DNA of 64,000 nucleotides from Oceanobacillus rekensis (GTDB taxonomy: Bacteria > Bacillota > Bacilli > Bacillales > Amphibacillaceae), in assembly GCF_002153375.1 (NCBI RefSeq), contig NZ_MTBQ01000006.1:62001-126000 (forward strand). The letters run 5' to 3'. The translations under genes and the position numbers were made by a program. Under the pieces are notes generated by a model. That model was not told the origin of the DNA and ran no database searches. It saw nothing but the letters and a program-made list of their open reading frames with translations. Below are positions 1 through 8,738 of this stretch, piece after piece; position 1 is the stretch's first letter, and each line of letters begins with the position of its first letter.

Positions 1-532
1 AGTATACTGCTGCTCGGATGGTTCGAATAATTAATAATCTGCGTATATCTGGACGACTGTATTTTCTGTACCCATTTTCTAGATCACGTTCTGGGATAAT
101 TAGACCTTCCTTCTCCCAATGCCTTAGTGTTGAACCGGGTACATCTATCTCTTCTGCAACCTCTCCAATCGTATACCATTCCTTACTATGTCTAGTAGTA
201 AAGCTTTCAAGCTCTTCCAGTTCCAGCGCTTGGAGGGCTTGTTCTGCGCGAAGTTTTTCATTATGAAGGTTTGCTTGGGATTCATTAACAAGCCATAGTG
301 CCTCGGTTATCTTATTTTCTTGTATAAGAGGCATGGTTTTCTTTACAAGATCCATACCAAAACCCTTATACATCGCACGAATACATTCAAAGTAGGCAAG
401 ATGCTCTTCTGTATAAAGTCGATAGCCATTTGGTGTGCGGTTAACTTTCGGGACAATCCCCCATGACTCATAATGTCTTAATGCACTCGTACTAATATTT
501 AACTTCCTTGCAATATCAATCGGTTTAATCAA
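1..532 (-). CDS. MerR-family regulator with two tandem HTH domains (3' end outside window)
   Basis: Only the first 177 residues are in the window; the gene runs off the left edge. It starts at a TTG preceded by AAGGGGG at about 10 nt. Two MerR DNA-binding modules are visible. The first is residues 4-50 (IDIARKLNISTSALRHYE, then NGYRLY). The second is residues 119-165 (WYTIGEVAEEIDVPGSTLRHWE, then NGYRKYSRPDIRRL). A glutamine/leucine-rich helix at 70-112 joins them. Family knowledge: MerR proteins bind spacer DNA between -35 and -10 and often control drug exporters. Two HTH units in one chain is an uncommon architecture. The gene is divergent from the UvrA paralogue at 873, so it may control that gene (inference). 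The ligand is unknown. It could equally be a general MerR-like regulator. Confidence 0.85.
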   Translation of the reverse strand, partial: MIKPIDIARKLNISTSALRHYESWGIVPKVNRTPNGYRLYTEEHLAYFECIRAMYKGFGMDLVKKTMPLIQENKITEALWLVNESQANLHNEKLRAEQALQALELEELESFTTRHSKEWYTIGEVAEEIDVPGSTLRHWEKEGLIIPERDLENGYRKYSRPDIRRLLIIRTIRAAVY

Positions 533-563
533 CGATGGTTTTCCCCCTTGCTTAATCTTAAAC

Positions 564-592
564 ATTAAATCAATATGACGGATAATTGTCAA
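564..592 (-). promoter_or_regulatory. Sigma-A-type promoter of the tandem-MerR gene
   Basis: On the minus strand TTGACA (592-587) is followed after exactly 17 nt by TTTAAT (569-564), about 30 nt upstream of the TTG start at 532. The rest of the 340-nt space to position 873 shows no second gene. A weaker TTGACT...AATACA pair on the plus strand near 704-732 could serve the UvrA-like gene, but I would not rely on it. Confidence 0.6.
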
Positions 593-872
593 CAGACACC
601 ATTGTTTAGTGGAAAATATAATCTAAACATTATCATTTGCATGAATGTCGTACAATGAAGTGGTAAGTGATTAATAATGGTGGAAGGTGAGAATACTTAG
701 AATTGACTATAGGGTCATCAATCAAAATACACATTACAAAAAAAGCTTAAAGTAGCGTGACGGATTAATTTAATAAAAGGCTGTTATAACGGTCTGTATT
801 TACATGAAACTTAGGACTTGCATGAATGTTATATACTATTACTGTGATCCTGAAATTAAAGGAGGAATTCAT

Positions 873-3344
873 TTGAAAGATGCAATTATTATAAAAGGTG
901 CACGTGAAAATAACTTGAAAAATATTTCACTAGAAATCCCTAAGAACAAGCTTGTTGTACTGACTGGACCATCTGGATCAGGAAAATCAACATTAGCATT
1001 GGACACCCTACAACGGGAGAGTCAGCGACAATATATGGAATCAATGGGAATGCCGACAGATGGTTTTAGTAAACCGAAAGTCGATTCCATGATTGGACTA
1101 TCCCCCTCCATTAGCGTGGGACAGCATGTTACAAACCGAAACCCCAGATCAACTGTTGGAACCATAACAGATATGTACACGTATTTACGACTAATCTATG
1201 AAAAGTTAGGTGAGCGACCGTGTCCTAACTGTCAAACAACCATTTTTCCCACATTAGAAAAAGTAGAAAGGGATGAAGAACCTTCTAGCTTCAAAGAATA
1301 CATTCATTGTCCCAATTGTGACCACCGCTTAGAAAAGCTAACACGCTCCCATTTTTCTTATAATACATTAGAAGGTGCTTGTACAACATGTGGTGGTCTT
1401 GGCAATGTGACTGATATAAATTTAGATTCTGTTTTTGATGAAGAATTGAGTCTAAAGGAAGGCGCAGTTACAATCGGTATGTGGAATGGTTCGTATGGTG
1501 AATACCAGCGAAATATTGTAGAGCTAGCTTCCCGGCACTATGGTATACCATATGACGAAAATCTTCCTTTAAAGGAATTTAGTGAGGAGCAGCGGGACTT
1601 ATTATTTTACGGAGTAGAAAGTGATAAATTTACAAGACATTTCCCAGATGTCAAACCACCTAAAGCGGTTGGAAAAGGAAAGTTTGAAGGAATTCTAACA
1701 GGTATGCGAAGAAGATTCGAGGAAAAAGGAGGTAGCTCCAGTTCAGGAGAAGCGGCCTATTTCTATTTTCAAATTTGTCCTGAATGCAATGGAGAAAGAC
1801 TGAATAAAGTCAGTAGAGAGGTATATGTCGCAGGAACAACGATTACAGAGGTATCTAACTTCTCACTTGAAGCTATGCATATGTGGTTACTAGAGCTACA
1901 ACAGTCAATCCAACCCGAAGATGCGGTGCTTGTTGAAACGTTTTTACATGATTTAATATCCAAGGTAGAGCGGATCATTCATGTTGGGTTGGGATATTTA
2001 TCAATGGATAGGCAGACCATTACACTTTCTGGTGGGGAAGCGCAGCGGTTACGTTTGGCATCCATTCTCGGTTCTGGTCTGACAGGGGTTCTCTATATTC
2101 TCGATGAGCCAACTGCAGGACTGCATCCAAAGGATACAAAAGGTTTAGTAAAGATTATGAAGCAACTGAGAGACTTAGGGAATACCGTTCTTGTTATCGA
2201 GCATGATGTCGATGTCATGGAAGAAGCAGATTATATTATCGATATAGGACCAGGTGCAGGAGTCAATGGTGGGACAATAGTCGGTGAAGGAACATTGCTT
2301 GAATTAAAGGAACAGCCGGACTCGATTACTGGTTCATTTTTAAGAGAAAAGCCATTACCTGTCAAAAGGAATCGATCAGGTACAGGCGAGCATTTGACCA
2401 TCCACAATGCAACCAAACATAATTTGAAAAATGTCACCGTATCGATTCCGCTCGGCTGCCTTGTATCCATTACAGGTGTATCAGGTTCAGGGAAATCGTC
2501 GTTAATATTTGATGTGCTCGCTGCTGGCGAGAGTGGGGTGTATCAGGGTTGTGAGAAAATTACTGGGTTTGAATCAGTAGGTAAAATTATCACTGTGAAC
2601 CAAACTGCATTAAGCAGGATGCAACGTTCGAATGTTGCCACATATACCGATGCGTATACAAACATCCGTAATCTTTTCGCTAGTTTGCCTCAAGCGAAGG
2701 AAAGTTACTTGAAACCGAAAGACTTTTCCTTCAATACGACTGGAGGACGATGTGAAAACTGCCAAGGGCTTGGCTTCGTATCCGTGAACATGTATTTCTC
2801 TGCCGATATTGAAATACCTTGTCCTGTTTGCCATGGCACGCGTTTTAAAGAACATATTTTACAAGTAACTTATAAGGGTAACTCAATTTCAAACATCTTA
2901 GATCTGTCGATTGAAGAGAGCTTTCCTATGTTCGAGGATCATAAGAAGCTGGCTCCGATTGTACAATTATTAATTGAGATTGGACTCGGTTATTTGAAAT
3001 GGGGTCAATCACTGACTACATTATCTGGTGGGGAAGGCCAACGCCTCAAACTAGCAAAGGAATTAAATAAACAAACGAATAAATCCACCTTGTATTTATT
3101 GGACGAGCCATCTACTGGATTACATCCAAACGATGTGAAGCAGCTACTAGTTTTACTAAATAAATTAGTGGATGCGGGTAACACGGTAGTTGTAGTGGAG
3201 CATAATAGTGATGTAATTCGTGCATCCGATTGGGTGATTGATCTTGGTCCAGAAGGTGGAAATGCTGGAGGGGAAATTATGGCAGAGGGGACTCCAGAGG
3301 TAATCTCGAAGGTAAAAGCTTCCCATACTGGCGCATTTTTGTGA
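873..3344 (+). CDS. UvrA paralogue lacking the UvrB-binding domain (UvrA2-like ABC ATPase)
   Basis: The protein is about 823 residues with two ABC cassettes. Walker A motifs are GPSGSGKST (residues 32-40) and GVSGSGKSS. Signatures are LSGGEAQRLRLA and LSGGEGQRLKLA, and the Walker B motifs are LDEPTAGLHP and LDEPSTGLHP. Zinc modules read CPNC...CPNC and CENC...CPVC. In canonical UvrA about 150 residues, the UvrB-interaction domain, separate the first CPxC from the second; here only about 35 do. It therefore resembles UvrA2/drug-resistance paralogues rather than repair UvrA (family knowledge). TTG 873 is chosen because AAAGGAGG lies 8 nt before it; an in-frame ATG at 804 has no such site. It is single-gene and divergent from a tandem-MerR regulator. 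Role in DNA lesion binding or resistance to DNA-acting drugs is inference. Confidence 0.85.
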   Translation: MKDAIIIKGARENNLKNISLEIPKNKLVVLTGPSGSGKSTLALDTLQRESQRQYMESMGMPTDGFSKPKVDSMIGLSPSISVGQHVTNRNPRSTVGTITDMYTYLRLIYEKLGERPCPNCQTTIFPTLEKVERDEEPSSFKEYIHCPNCDHRLEKLTRSHFSYNTLEGACTTCGGLGNVTDINLDSVFDEELSLKEGAVTIGMWNGSYGEYQRNIVELASRHYGIPYDENLPLKEFSEEQRDLLFYGVESDKFTRHFPDVKPPKAVGKGKFEGILTGMRRRFEEKGGSSSSGEAAYFYFQICPECNGERLNKVSREVYVAGTTITEVSNFSLEAMHMWLLELQQSIQPEDAVLVETFLHDLISKVERIIHVGLGYLSMDRQTITLSGGEAQRLRLASILGSGLTGVLYILDEPTAGLHPKDTKGLVKIMKQLRDLGNTVLVIEHDVDVMEEADYIIDIGPGAGVNGGTIVGEGTLLELKEQPDSITGSFLREKPLPVKRNRSGTGEHLTIHNATKHNLKNVTVSIPLGCLVSITGVSGSGKSSLIFDVLAAGESGVYQGCEKITGFESVGKIITVNQTALSRMQRSNVATYTDAYTNIRNLFASLPQAKESYLKPKDFSFNTTGGRCENCQGLGFVSVNMYFSADIEIPCPVCHGTRFKEHILQVTYKGNSISNILDLSIEESFPMFEDHKKLAPIVQLLIEIGLGYLKWGQSLTTLSGGEGQRLKLAKELNKQTNKSTLYLLDEPSTGLHPNDVKQLLVLLNKLVDAGNTVVVVEHNSDVIRASDWVIDLGPEGGNAGGEIMAEGTPEVISKVKASHTGAFL

Positions 3345-3451
3345 GTGTGATACAGTGAAAAAGGCTCTATTCGTAAACTTTATTGGCCTTTAGATCTTTA
3401 TTTGAGATAAACTACGGTGTACTTAAACCTTGCTATAGGTAACTGTTATAA

Positions 3452-3590
3452 ACGCCGTCCGGGTGAGCGGAGGGCGGATGCGCATCTTAGGGCACGGCCT
3501 CAGCCCCGAAGAGAAAACCACACTTCTGGTCTTCGGACACGTGCTTTTCTAAGTAGGAGTCACCGCCTTCCGCTCACCCGAACTGGTAAA
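3452..3590 (+). repeat. Dispersed repeat family A, copy 1
   Basis: GC-rich block with inverted ends: GGGTGAGCGGA at the left and TCCGCTCACCC at the right. The core reads GCACGGCCTCAGCC, GAAAACCAC, then GGTCTTCGGACACGTGC. The same ordered core recurs at 43440-43585, inverted at 14860-14997, and shortened at 22694-22785. It lies between convergent or co-directional genes and I see no coding content. Confidence 0.75.
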
Positions 3591-3625
3591 GTTGTATGAT
3601 GCTATCTTAGCTATTAGAAAGGGTA

Positions 3626-3786
3626 GTAACTGCAAGCCACTTCTACCCAGCTCTGGGAAATACACGAAGACTCCTACGGGAAATGAGGCATAGGTGAGAC
3701 CCTGAAATGCGTCAGCATGAAGGGGCTCACCAGCCGCCTTAGGATGCGCGCAGTGCATTTCCCAGAGCGGTCGCCGAAGTTACTTA
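3626..3786 (+). repeat. Dispersed repeat family B, copy 1
   Basis: Palindromic-ended element. The left arm CTCTGGGAAATACAC pairs with the right arm GTGCATTTCCCAGAG, and AGTAACT/AAGTTACT lie further out. The interior contains ACTCCTACGGGAA and GGGGCTCACCAGCCGCC. Near-identical copies are at 43645-43790 and, inverted and shortened, at 16240-16350. Together with the preceding family A element it fills the 530-nt space before bmrA. Confidence 0.75.
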
Positions 3787-3875
3787 TCTTATTTCAAAGT
3801 TTATAGAAAAACAACTTAAGAAAAGATGTTGAATTGTTTTACGTTTAATAGAAAGAAATGACAGGGGATATAGTT

Positions 3876-5621
3876 ATGGAAAAGAATGAAAAGCAAGAAA
3901 AACAGGGATTGAAACCATTTATATCACTCGTTTTATCGACAAAACTTCCAAAGGGAGCTCTTATATTTGGCTTAATTGGTAGTGTTATAACGATGCTAGT
4001 AGGGCTCTCTATCCCCCTACTTACAGGGAAATTGGTAGATGGATTTTCTTTTGAATCTTTGAGTATTGCATTAATGATTATAATTTTTTCAGTATTTATT
4101 TTACAAGCAGTTGTAGATGGAGTATCCACGTATTTATTATCTGTTGTAGGACAAAAAATTGTAGCAAGCCTTCGTGAAATGATGTGGTTTAAACTAATCC
4201 GTTTACCGGTAAGTTACTTCGATAAGCATGCAAGTGGGGAGTCTGTCAGTCGAGTAGTAAACGATACAGGGATTGTTAAAAATCTAATCTCCCAGCAATT
4301 CCCGCAGTTTATAACAGGATTGATCACTATTGTAGGTGCACTCGTTATCCTAATGATTATGGACTGGAAGATGACATTATTAATGCTAGTTGCAGTGCCG
4401 GTTACATTTCTTATTATGATGCCACTTGGAAGTAGAATGGCCAAAGTATCAAAGGGACTGCAGGATGAAACAGCAACCTTCACAGGGGAAATTCAACAAA
4501 CATTAAGTGAAGCCCGTTTAATGAAATCCTCGACCGCCGAACAAATTGAAAAGGCGAGGGGATTAAAGGGAATAAATAGAATGTATGATTACGGTTTAAA
4601 AGAGGCAAAAATCTTTGCGTTAATTGGTCCGTTTATGTACACCGTCATGATGCTTGTTATTGTTGTTATTATAGGATACGGAGGAATTCGTGTTGCAGAA
4701 GGTTCGATGTCAACGGGTTCACTAGTTGCATTCTTACTATACCTTTTCCAAATTATATATCCGGTTACCTCTTTTGCGATGTTCTTCACTGAATTACAGA
4801 AAGGCAAGGGAGCAACAGAACGAATTATAGAGATTTTGGAAGTGTCTGAGGAAACTGGCCAGGATGGAATCGAGAAGGATATTACCAGTCAACCTGTTCA
4901 TGTCTCTAATATTTCATTTGCATATCAAGAGGGCGAACCTGTCCTTCAAAATATATCGTTTGAGGCACAACCTGGTGAGATGATAGCCTTCGCAGGTCCT
5001 AGTGGTGGCGGGAAAACAAGCTTATTTGGTTTGTTGGAACGTTATTATGAGCCTACAGATGGTGAGATAAGAATTGGAGATACCCCAATTGATCAATTAT
5101 CAATGAAATCATGGCGCAGTCAAATCGGCTATGTTTCTCAAGAAAGTGCCATGATGGCAGGTACGATACGGGAAAATCTCACTTACGGCTTACATAATGC
5201 AGATTCGGTTTCCGATGAACATTTATGGAAGGTTGCAGAGATGGCATATGCCGATCAATTTATCAAAACGTTCACAAATGGTTTAGATACAGAGGTTGGC
5301 GAGCGTGGTGTGAAGTTATCTGGAGGACAAAGGCAGCGGATCAATATTGCTCGAGCTTTCTTGCGGGATCCGAAAATTTTAATGCTGGATGAAGCAACTG
5401 CAAGTTTGGATAGTCAATCTGAACATGCAGTTCAAGAAGCCTTGTCTCGATTAATGGAAGGCCGCACTACATTCGTAATTGCCCACAGGTTATCAACCAT
5501 TGTGGATGCCGATAAAATTATTTTCATTGAAAAAGGGAAATTGACAGGAATGGGAACACATCTGGAACTCATTGAAACACATGAGTTGTATCGTAAGTTT
5601 GCTGAGCAGCAGTTGACATAG
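3876..5621 (+). CDS. bmrA: BmrA-type multidrug ABC exporter (half-transporter)
   Basis: The 581-residue protein has six N-terminal membrane segments (about 25-300) followed by an ABC domain. Walker A is GPSGGGKTS at about 374-382, the signature is LSGGQRQR near 480, and Walker B is ILMLDEATASLD. A start near LKPFISLV and the phrase IPLLTGKLVDGFS match B. subtilis BmrA (589 aa), a homodimeric drug exporter (family knowledge). ATG 3876 is preferred over ATG 3858 because GGGG lies 8 nt upstream of it. The gene stands alone after a block of dispersed repeats. In B. subtilis, bmrA relatives are induced by ribosome-targeting drugs; no leader of that kind is evident here. Confidence 0.88.
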   Translation: MEKNEKQEKQGLKPFISLVLSTKLPKGALIFGLIGSVITMLVGLSIPLLTGKLVDGFSFESLSIALMIIIFSVFILQAVVDGVSTYLLSVVGQKIVASLREMMWFKLIRLPVSYFDKHASGESVSRVVNDTGIVKNLISQQFPQFITGLITIVGALVILMIMDWKMTLLMLVAVPVTFLIMMPLGSRMAKVSKGLQDETATFTGEIQQTLSEARLMKSSTAEQIEKARGLKGINRMYDYGLKEAKIFALIGPFMYTVMMLVIVVIIGYGGIRVAEGSMSTGSLVAFLLYLFQIIYPVTSFAMFFTELQKGKGATERIIEILEVSEETGQDGIEKDITSQPVHVSNISFAYQEGEPVLQNISFEAQPGEMIAFAGPSGGGKTSLFGLLERYYEPTDGEIRIGDTPIDQLSMKSWRSQIGYVSQESAMMAGTIRENLTYGLHNADSVSDEHLWKVAEMAYADQFIKTFTNGLDTEVGERGVKLSGGQRQRINIARAFLRDPKILMLDEATASLDSQSEHAVQEALSRLMEGRTTFVIAHRLSTIVDADKIIFIEKGKLTGMGTHLELIETHELYRKFAEQQLT

Positions 5622-5714
5622 TAGTCTTCGCGATAAAAACATGGCGATAATCTATAGATAACATTGTGACTTTAATATCTTCTGTTTAAAATGAAGATAA
5701 ATAGTATACAGCAA

Positions 5715-5738
5715 CACTGATCAAACGTTTGATCAGTG
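5715..5738. promoter_or_regulatory. Perfect 24-bp palindrome, operator-like
   Basis: The half-site CACTGATCAAAC is followed directly by its reverse complement. On the plus strand TTGTGA and TAAAAT, 17 nt apart, lie upstream (about 5665-5694). Only a terminator follows, with no gene. It looks like a TetR-type operator left without its gene (inference). The inner 14 bp, ATCAAACGTTTGAT, recur at 22292-22305. Confidence 0.45.
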
Positions 5739-5746
5739 AATAAAGA

Positions 5747-5787
5747 AACACCCCTATAGCTTGATAGTAGCTGTTATAGGGTGTTTT
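5747..5787 (+). terminator. Intrinsic terminator
   Basis: AACACCC-TATA-GC pairs with GC-TATA-GGGTGTT, then TTTT follows. It ends the bmrA-direction transcript. Confidence 0.6.
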
Positions 5788-5865
5788 AAAACTCATTCAG
5801 TACTTAGGTTGGGGTTAAAAAAAGGAATAAAAGAAAGCCTTATTCATCGGAGATTCCGCTAATCT

Positions 5866-5909
5866 AAAAAACTGTGTGTTTTCAATTAAGAATCCACACA
5901 GTTTTTTTA
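5866..5909. terminator. Bidirectional terminator between convergent genes
   Basis: The stem is ACTGTGTG (5871-5878) with CACACAGT (5895-5902), flanked by A5 on the left and T7 on the right. It serves the plus transcript and the minus-strand ABC operon that ends at 5934. Confidence 0.7.
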
Positions 5910-5933
5910 GTATATTATAAATTAATTTTGCCC

Positions 5934-6725
5934 TTACATCTTTATCGTTACTCTACGTGTGATTACACGTATAAAGCCTAAAATAATTCCTATCAAAACA
6001 ATTGCCCCCAAAAATGATCCATAAAGAGGAAGGTCAATAGATGTAAATGGTAGCCAGTTAGATAAGGGTTCCTCTATATCGGTTCCCCAAAGCAAATCAC
6101 CAATTACAATAAACGCGATTGCCAATGCGATAAATCCGAATCCGGCGATCCATCCAAATCGATAATAACCAGAACCTATAAACCATCCTACTGCATAAAT
6201 GCTGAGTATATTAAGTGTGTACATAAACATGGATAGTAACCAGTTACTACTGTGAACCAAGATGGAAGAACCTACAATTGCTTTTGGTAGAAAAATGCTA
6301 ACACTATTATCCGAACTTTCGATTACAGTATCAACCATACCACGGTCCAATTCAATCGGCAGGTTCGTCATTTCTAAAATGATATATTCTAATCCTGTCA
6401 GTAACGTTGCAATGATGGCAATGGCAAACGATACTCCAATGGCAGCAAGTGATGCCCCGATAAAGTAATCCTTTCTCGTTATACCTTGGTTAACATAAAA
6501 AGTTAAGAAAGCATAGGCAGAAATAATGCCAATGACAAGCATATAAATTTTGGAGGATCCATGGGAAAAGAAGATAAAGTCCCCTAGAGGATTACCAGTA
6601 TTTATGGAAACGATTATCATGATGATATGTGCCGTTAAAATAAAACTAAGAAACCAAAGAGACCATTTTAGTTGAACATAGAACATGTCTACAGCAACCT
6701 TAGAAAAAAATGATTGTTGCTTCAT
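5934..6725 (-). CDS. ABC-2-like permease of YtrA-type operon 1
   Basis: The 263-residue integral membrane protein has about six hydrophobic segments. Examples are WFLSFILTAHIIMIIVSI near the N-terminus and GSFLGAIVLIGIILGFI at the C-terminus. ATG 6725 is chosen because GAGGAGG lies 7 nt upstream; the ATPase stop codon is only 1 nt away, so the two are translationally coupled. It is the third gene of the minus-strand operon gntR-ATPase-permease. Family knowledge: YtrA-type GntR regulators sit in front of ABC transporters induced by cell-wall antibiotics. The substrate here cannot be read from sequence. A paralogous set lies at 36268-38975. Confidence 0.75.
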   Translation of the reverse strand: MKQQSFFSKVAVDMFYVQLKWSLWFLSFILTAHIIMIIVSINTGNPLGDFIFFSHGSSKIYMLVIGIISAYAFLTFYVNQGITRKDYFIGASLAAIGVSFAIAIIATLLTGLEYIILEMTNLPIELDRGMVDTVIESSDNSVSIFLPKAIVGSSILVHSSNWLLSMFMYTLNILSIYAVGWFIGSGYYRFGWIAGFGFIALAIAFIVIGDLLWGTDIEEPLSNWLPFTSIDLPLYGSFLGAIVLIGIILGFIRVITRRVTIKM

Positions 6726-6726
6726 A

Positions 6727-7593
6727 TTAATCCTCCTCACTTGTTAAATGAATGAATAGGTCTTGAAGGGAGATGGGACCAACTTCCAAACCTTTTAGCT
6801 GGGCATCTTGTCTCTCGTTTTCATTTAAATCACCATAGACCATAACAGATTTCGTATTTCCTAACTGTTGTACATTCAATTGCTTCATTCCAATTATAAA
6901 ATCATCCACTTTGTCGGCTGACCCTGTGATGGAAGCACCACGAGAAGCTAATGTTTCGTATTCTTCATGAAGTACAAGGGAGCCTTGATTAATAACGATG
7001 ACTTCATCAAATAAATAGTCCATTTCGGAAACTAGATGTGTCGATAAAATCATTGTTCGTGGATGTTTTGCTTGATCATCCAATAATTCTTTATAAAAAA
7101 TCTCCCTTGTCGGTGCATCCATTCCAAGATATGCTTCATCAAAAATAGTAATTGGTGTCCGGCCAGCTAACCCTAATGTTACATTCAGTGCGGATTGCAT
7201 TCCTTTGGATAACTTGTGCACAGGCTTATCCAATGGCAACTTAAATCGTTTTATAAGATAGTTGGCATATTCCTTATCGAAATTTGGCCGATACCTTTCA
7301 ATAACCTCAAGCATTCCTTTTACTTTTTCTGTTTCATCGCTATAATCCTTTTCGTAAATAAATGCCACGCTTTGCATAATTCTTGCATTTTCAAAAGGAG
7401 ATTCTCCATCAATTGTTAAGGATCCATCTGTTTGTTCCCGGAAGGAAGCTAATATGGATAGAAGGGAAGTTTTCCCAGCACCATTTCTCCCGAGCAGTCC
7501 ATAGATTTTGCCGCTCTCAAGCTTGAAAGAGATATTTTTCAATGCTTCAAAGTCTTTATATTTTAGTGAAAGATTATTTATATCAATGTTCAC
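6727..7593 (-). CDS. ABC transporter ATP-binding protein of YtrA-type operon 1 (YtrB-like)
   Basis: The 288-residue ABC ATPase has Walker [10 protein letters not shown] (about 36-44). The signature region is LSKGMQSALNVTLGLA, with the usual LSGGQ replaced by LSKGM. Walker B is TIFDEAYLGMD and the H-loop is LSTHLVSE. The degenerate signature is typical of YtrB-type ATPases paired with small GntR regulators (family knowledge). The start overlaps the gntR stop by 4 nt. The C-terminal about 70 residues resemble the extra domain of this subfamily. The closest sequence relative in this window is the ATPase at 36651, which shares [16 protein letters not shown] at the same place. Confidence 0.85.
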   Translation of the reverse strand: MNIDINNLSLKYKDFEALKNISFKLESGKIYGLLGRNGAGKTSLLSILASFREQTDGSLTIDGESPFENARIMQSVAFIYEKDYSDETEKVKGMLEVIERYRPNFDKEYANYLIKRFKLPLDKPVHKLSKGMQSALNVTLGLAGRTPITIFDEAYLGMDAPTREIFYKELLDDQAKHPRTMILSTHLVSEMDYLFDEVIVINQGSLVLHEEYETLASRGASITGSADKVDDFIIGMKQLNVQQLGNTKSVMVYGDLNENERQDAQLKGLEVGPISLQDLFIHLTSEED

Positions 7594-7967
7594 TTTAGTT
7601 CACTTCCCTTTACCTTTTTTATTAATGCCATAATTTCCTTTTCCGATATTCCTAATTTATCTGCTTCCTGGACTAGGCCAATAATATAGTTATCGATAAA
7701 TGTGTCTTTACGTTTTTGCACTAGCTTCTCTTTTGCTCCATGCGCTACAAACATTCCGACCCCTCGCTTTTTATATAGGATTTCTTCATCAACTAACTGG
7801 TTTACTCCCTTTGAAACGGTAGCATGATTAATCTTGTAAAAATTAACGAGTTGAGTTGTTGATGGGGCCTGATCACCTTCCCTTAGTTGATCGTTTACAA
7901 TCTGATCCTCTATTATTTCTCTGACCTGAATGAAAATTGGCTTATTATTATTAAACTGCCTACTCAA
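7590..7967 (-). CDS. GntR-family regulator, YtrA subfamily (operon 1)
   Basis: The 125-residue protein has an N-terminal winged helix (PIFIQVREIIEDQI, then PSTTQLVNFYKINHATVSKGVNQL) and only a short C-terminal tail of about 50 residues. That is the layout of YtrA-type GntR proteins, which have no large effector domain. Translation starts at TTG 7967, with AAGGTGG 10 nt before it. It is the first gene of the operon. A dyad at 8009-8038 in its promoter region is the probable autoregulatory operator. The second regulator of this type (36268) also starts with TTG and also precedes an ATPase. Confidence 0.87.
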   Translation of the reverse strand: MSRQFNNNKPIFIQVREIIEDQIVNDQLREGDQAPSTTQLVNFYKINHATVSKGVNQLVDEEILYKKRGVGMFVAHGAKEKLVQKRKDTFIDNYIIGLVQEADKLGISEKEIMALIKKVKGSELK

Positions 7968-8008
7968 TATGTGTACACCACCTTAAATGAGCTTTGTTAA
8001 TATGGTTA

Positions 8009-8038
8009 TACGGTTATATACCTATGTGTATAACCGTA
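8009..8038 (-). promoter_or_regulatory. Inverted repeat, probable GntR operator
   Basis: TACGGTTATA and TATAACCGTA are perfect 10-bp arms with a 10-bp spacer, 42 nt upstream of the gntR start. A second nested pairing, GGTTATAC/GTATAACC, overlaps it. The family (GntR/YtrA) binds such dyads, and the position before its own gene suggests autoregulation (inference). Confidence 0.6.
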
Positions 8039-8196
8039 ACAGCAGTGAGTATTTATGTCAACATTTTTTAAAATGTAGTTATCTAGTTTCTGGATGTATT
8101 GTAAAAAGTAAGTTATCGTAAAGGACAGGAATCTAAATCTGGAAATGATATGAGTTAATTCTAGGTATAACTGATTTAAAAACGAATGGAGGATGA

Positions 8197-8631
8197 ATGA
8201 TGGGCACTTTAATCGTAAAAGATGAAATTATTATTCATGCATCAGCTTCGAAAGTGTGGGATGTTCTTGTTAGTCCGAAATATGTAAGACAGTGGGATGA
8301 ACTGCCAGAAGACTTTCCAGAAGAAAAAATGAGTGTCGGAAGTGAAGTTGTGTGGGATCTGCCTAATGGTGGAGTAACAAAAACAACAGTCATTGAAGCT
8401 GAACGGGAGAGCAAATTAACGATTTCTCTCTATGTGTCCAATTGGGATATCAAACCGGATCCAGCAGCTATTGCATATACTTATGAAATGATAAAGCAAG
8501 ATAATGGGATGAAACTCTCGATAAAAATTGGTGACTTTTCACTACTTCAAAATGGAGAAGACTATTATGAAGCATCTGTCGAGTTTGCACAGGAGTCAAA
8601 GCAGAAGATTAAACAATTAGCAGAAGAGTAA
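8197..8631 (+). CDS. SRPBCC (AHSA1/START-like) domain protein
   Basis: The 144-residue single-domain protein opens with IIIHASASKVWDVLVSPKYVRQWDELPEDF, a typical beginning of the AHSA1/START helix-grip fold. It continues with the GSEVVWDLPNGG strand pair. Such proteins bind hydrophobic ligands in a deep cavity; no catalytic residues can be assigned. GGAGG lies 5-8 nt before two consecutive ATG codons (8197 and 8200) and either could be used. It is monocistronic and ends at a shared terminator with the convergent catalase gene. The precise function is unknown. Confidence 0.75.
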   Translation: MMGTLIVKDEIIIHASASKVWDVLVSPKYVRQWDELPEDFPEEKMSVGSEVVWDLPNGGVTKTTVIEAERESKLTISLYVSNWDIKPDPAAIAYTYEMIKQDNGMKLSIKIGDFSLLQNGEDYYEASVEFAQESKQKIKQLAEE

Positions 8632-8695
8632 TAAAGATTGGTTTTTATTGAATTTGAAGCTGTTTTAAGGCATATTTGTAACCAATAGAATCAAA

Positions 8696-8732
8696 ATGGC
8701 GAGGTGTCGATTGAGACAACTCGCCATTTTTC
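8696..8732. terminator. Bidirectional terminator
   Basis: ATGGCGAG pairs with CTCGCCAT, flanked by AAAA and TTTTTCT, between the convergent SRPBCC and catalase genes. Confidence 0.75.
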
Positions 8733-8738
8733 TATAAC

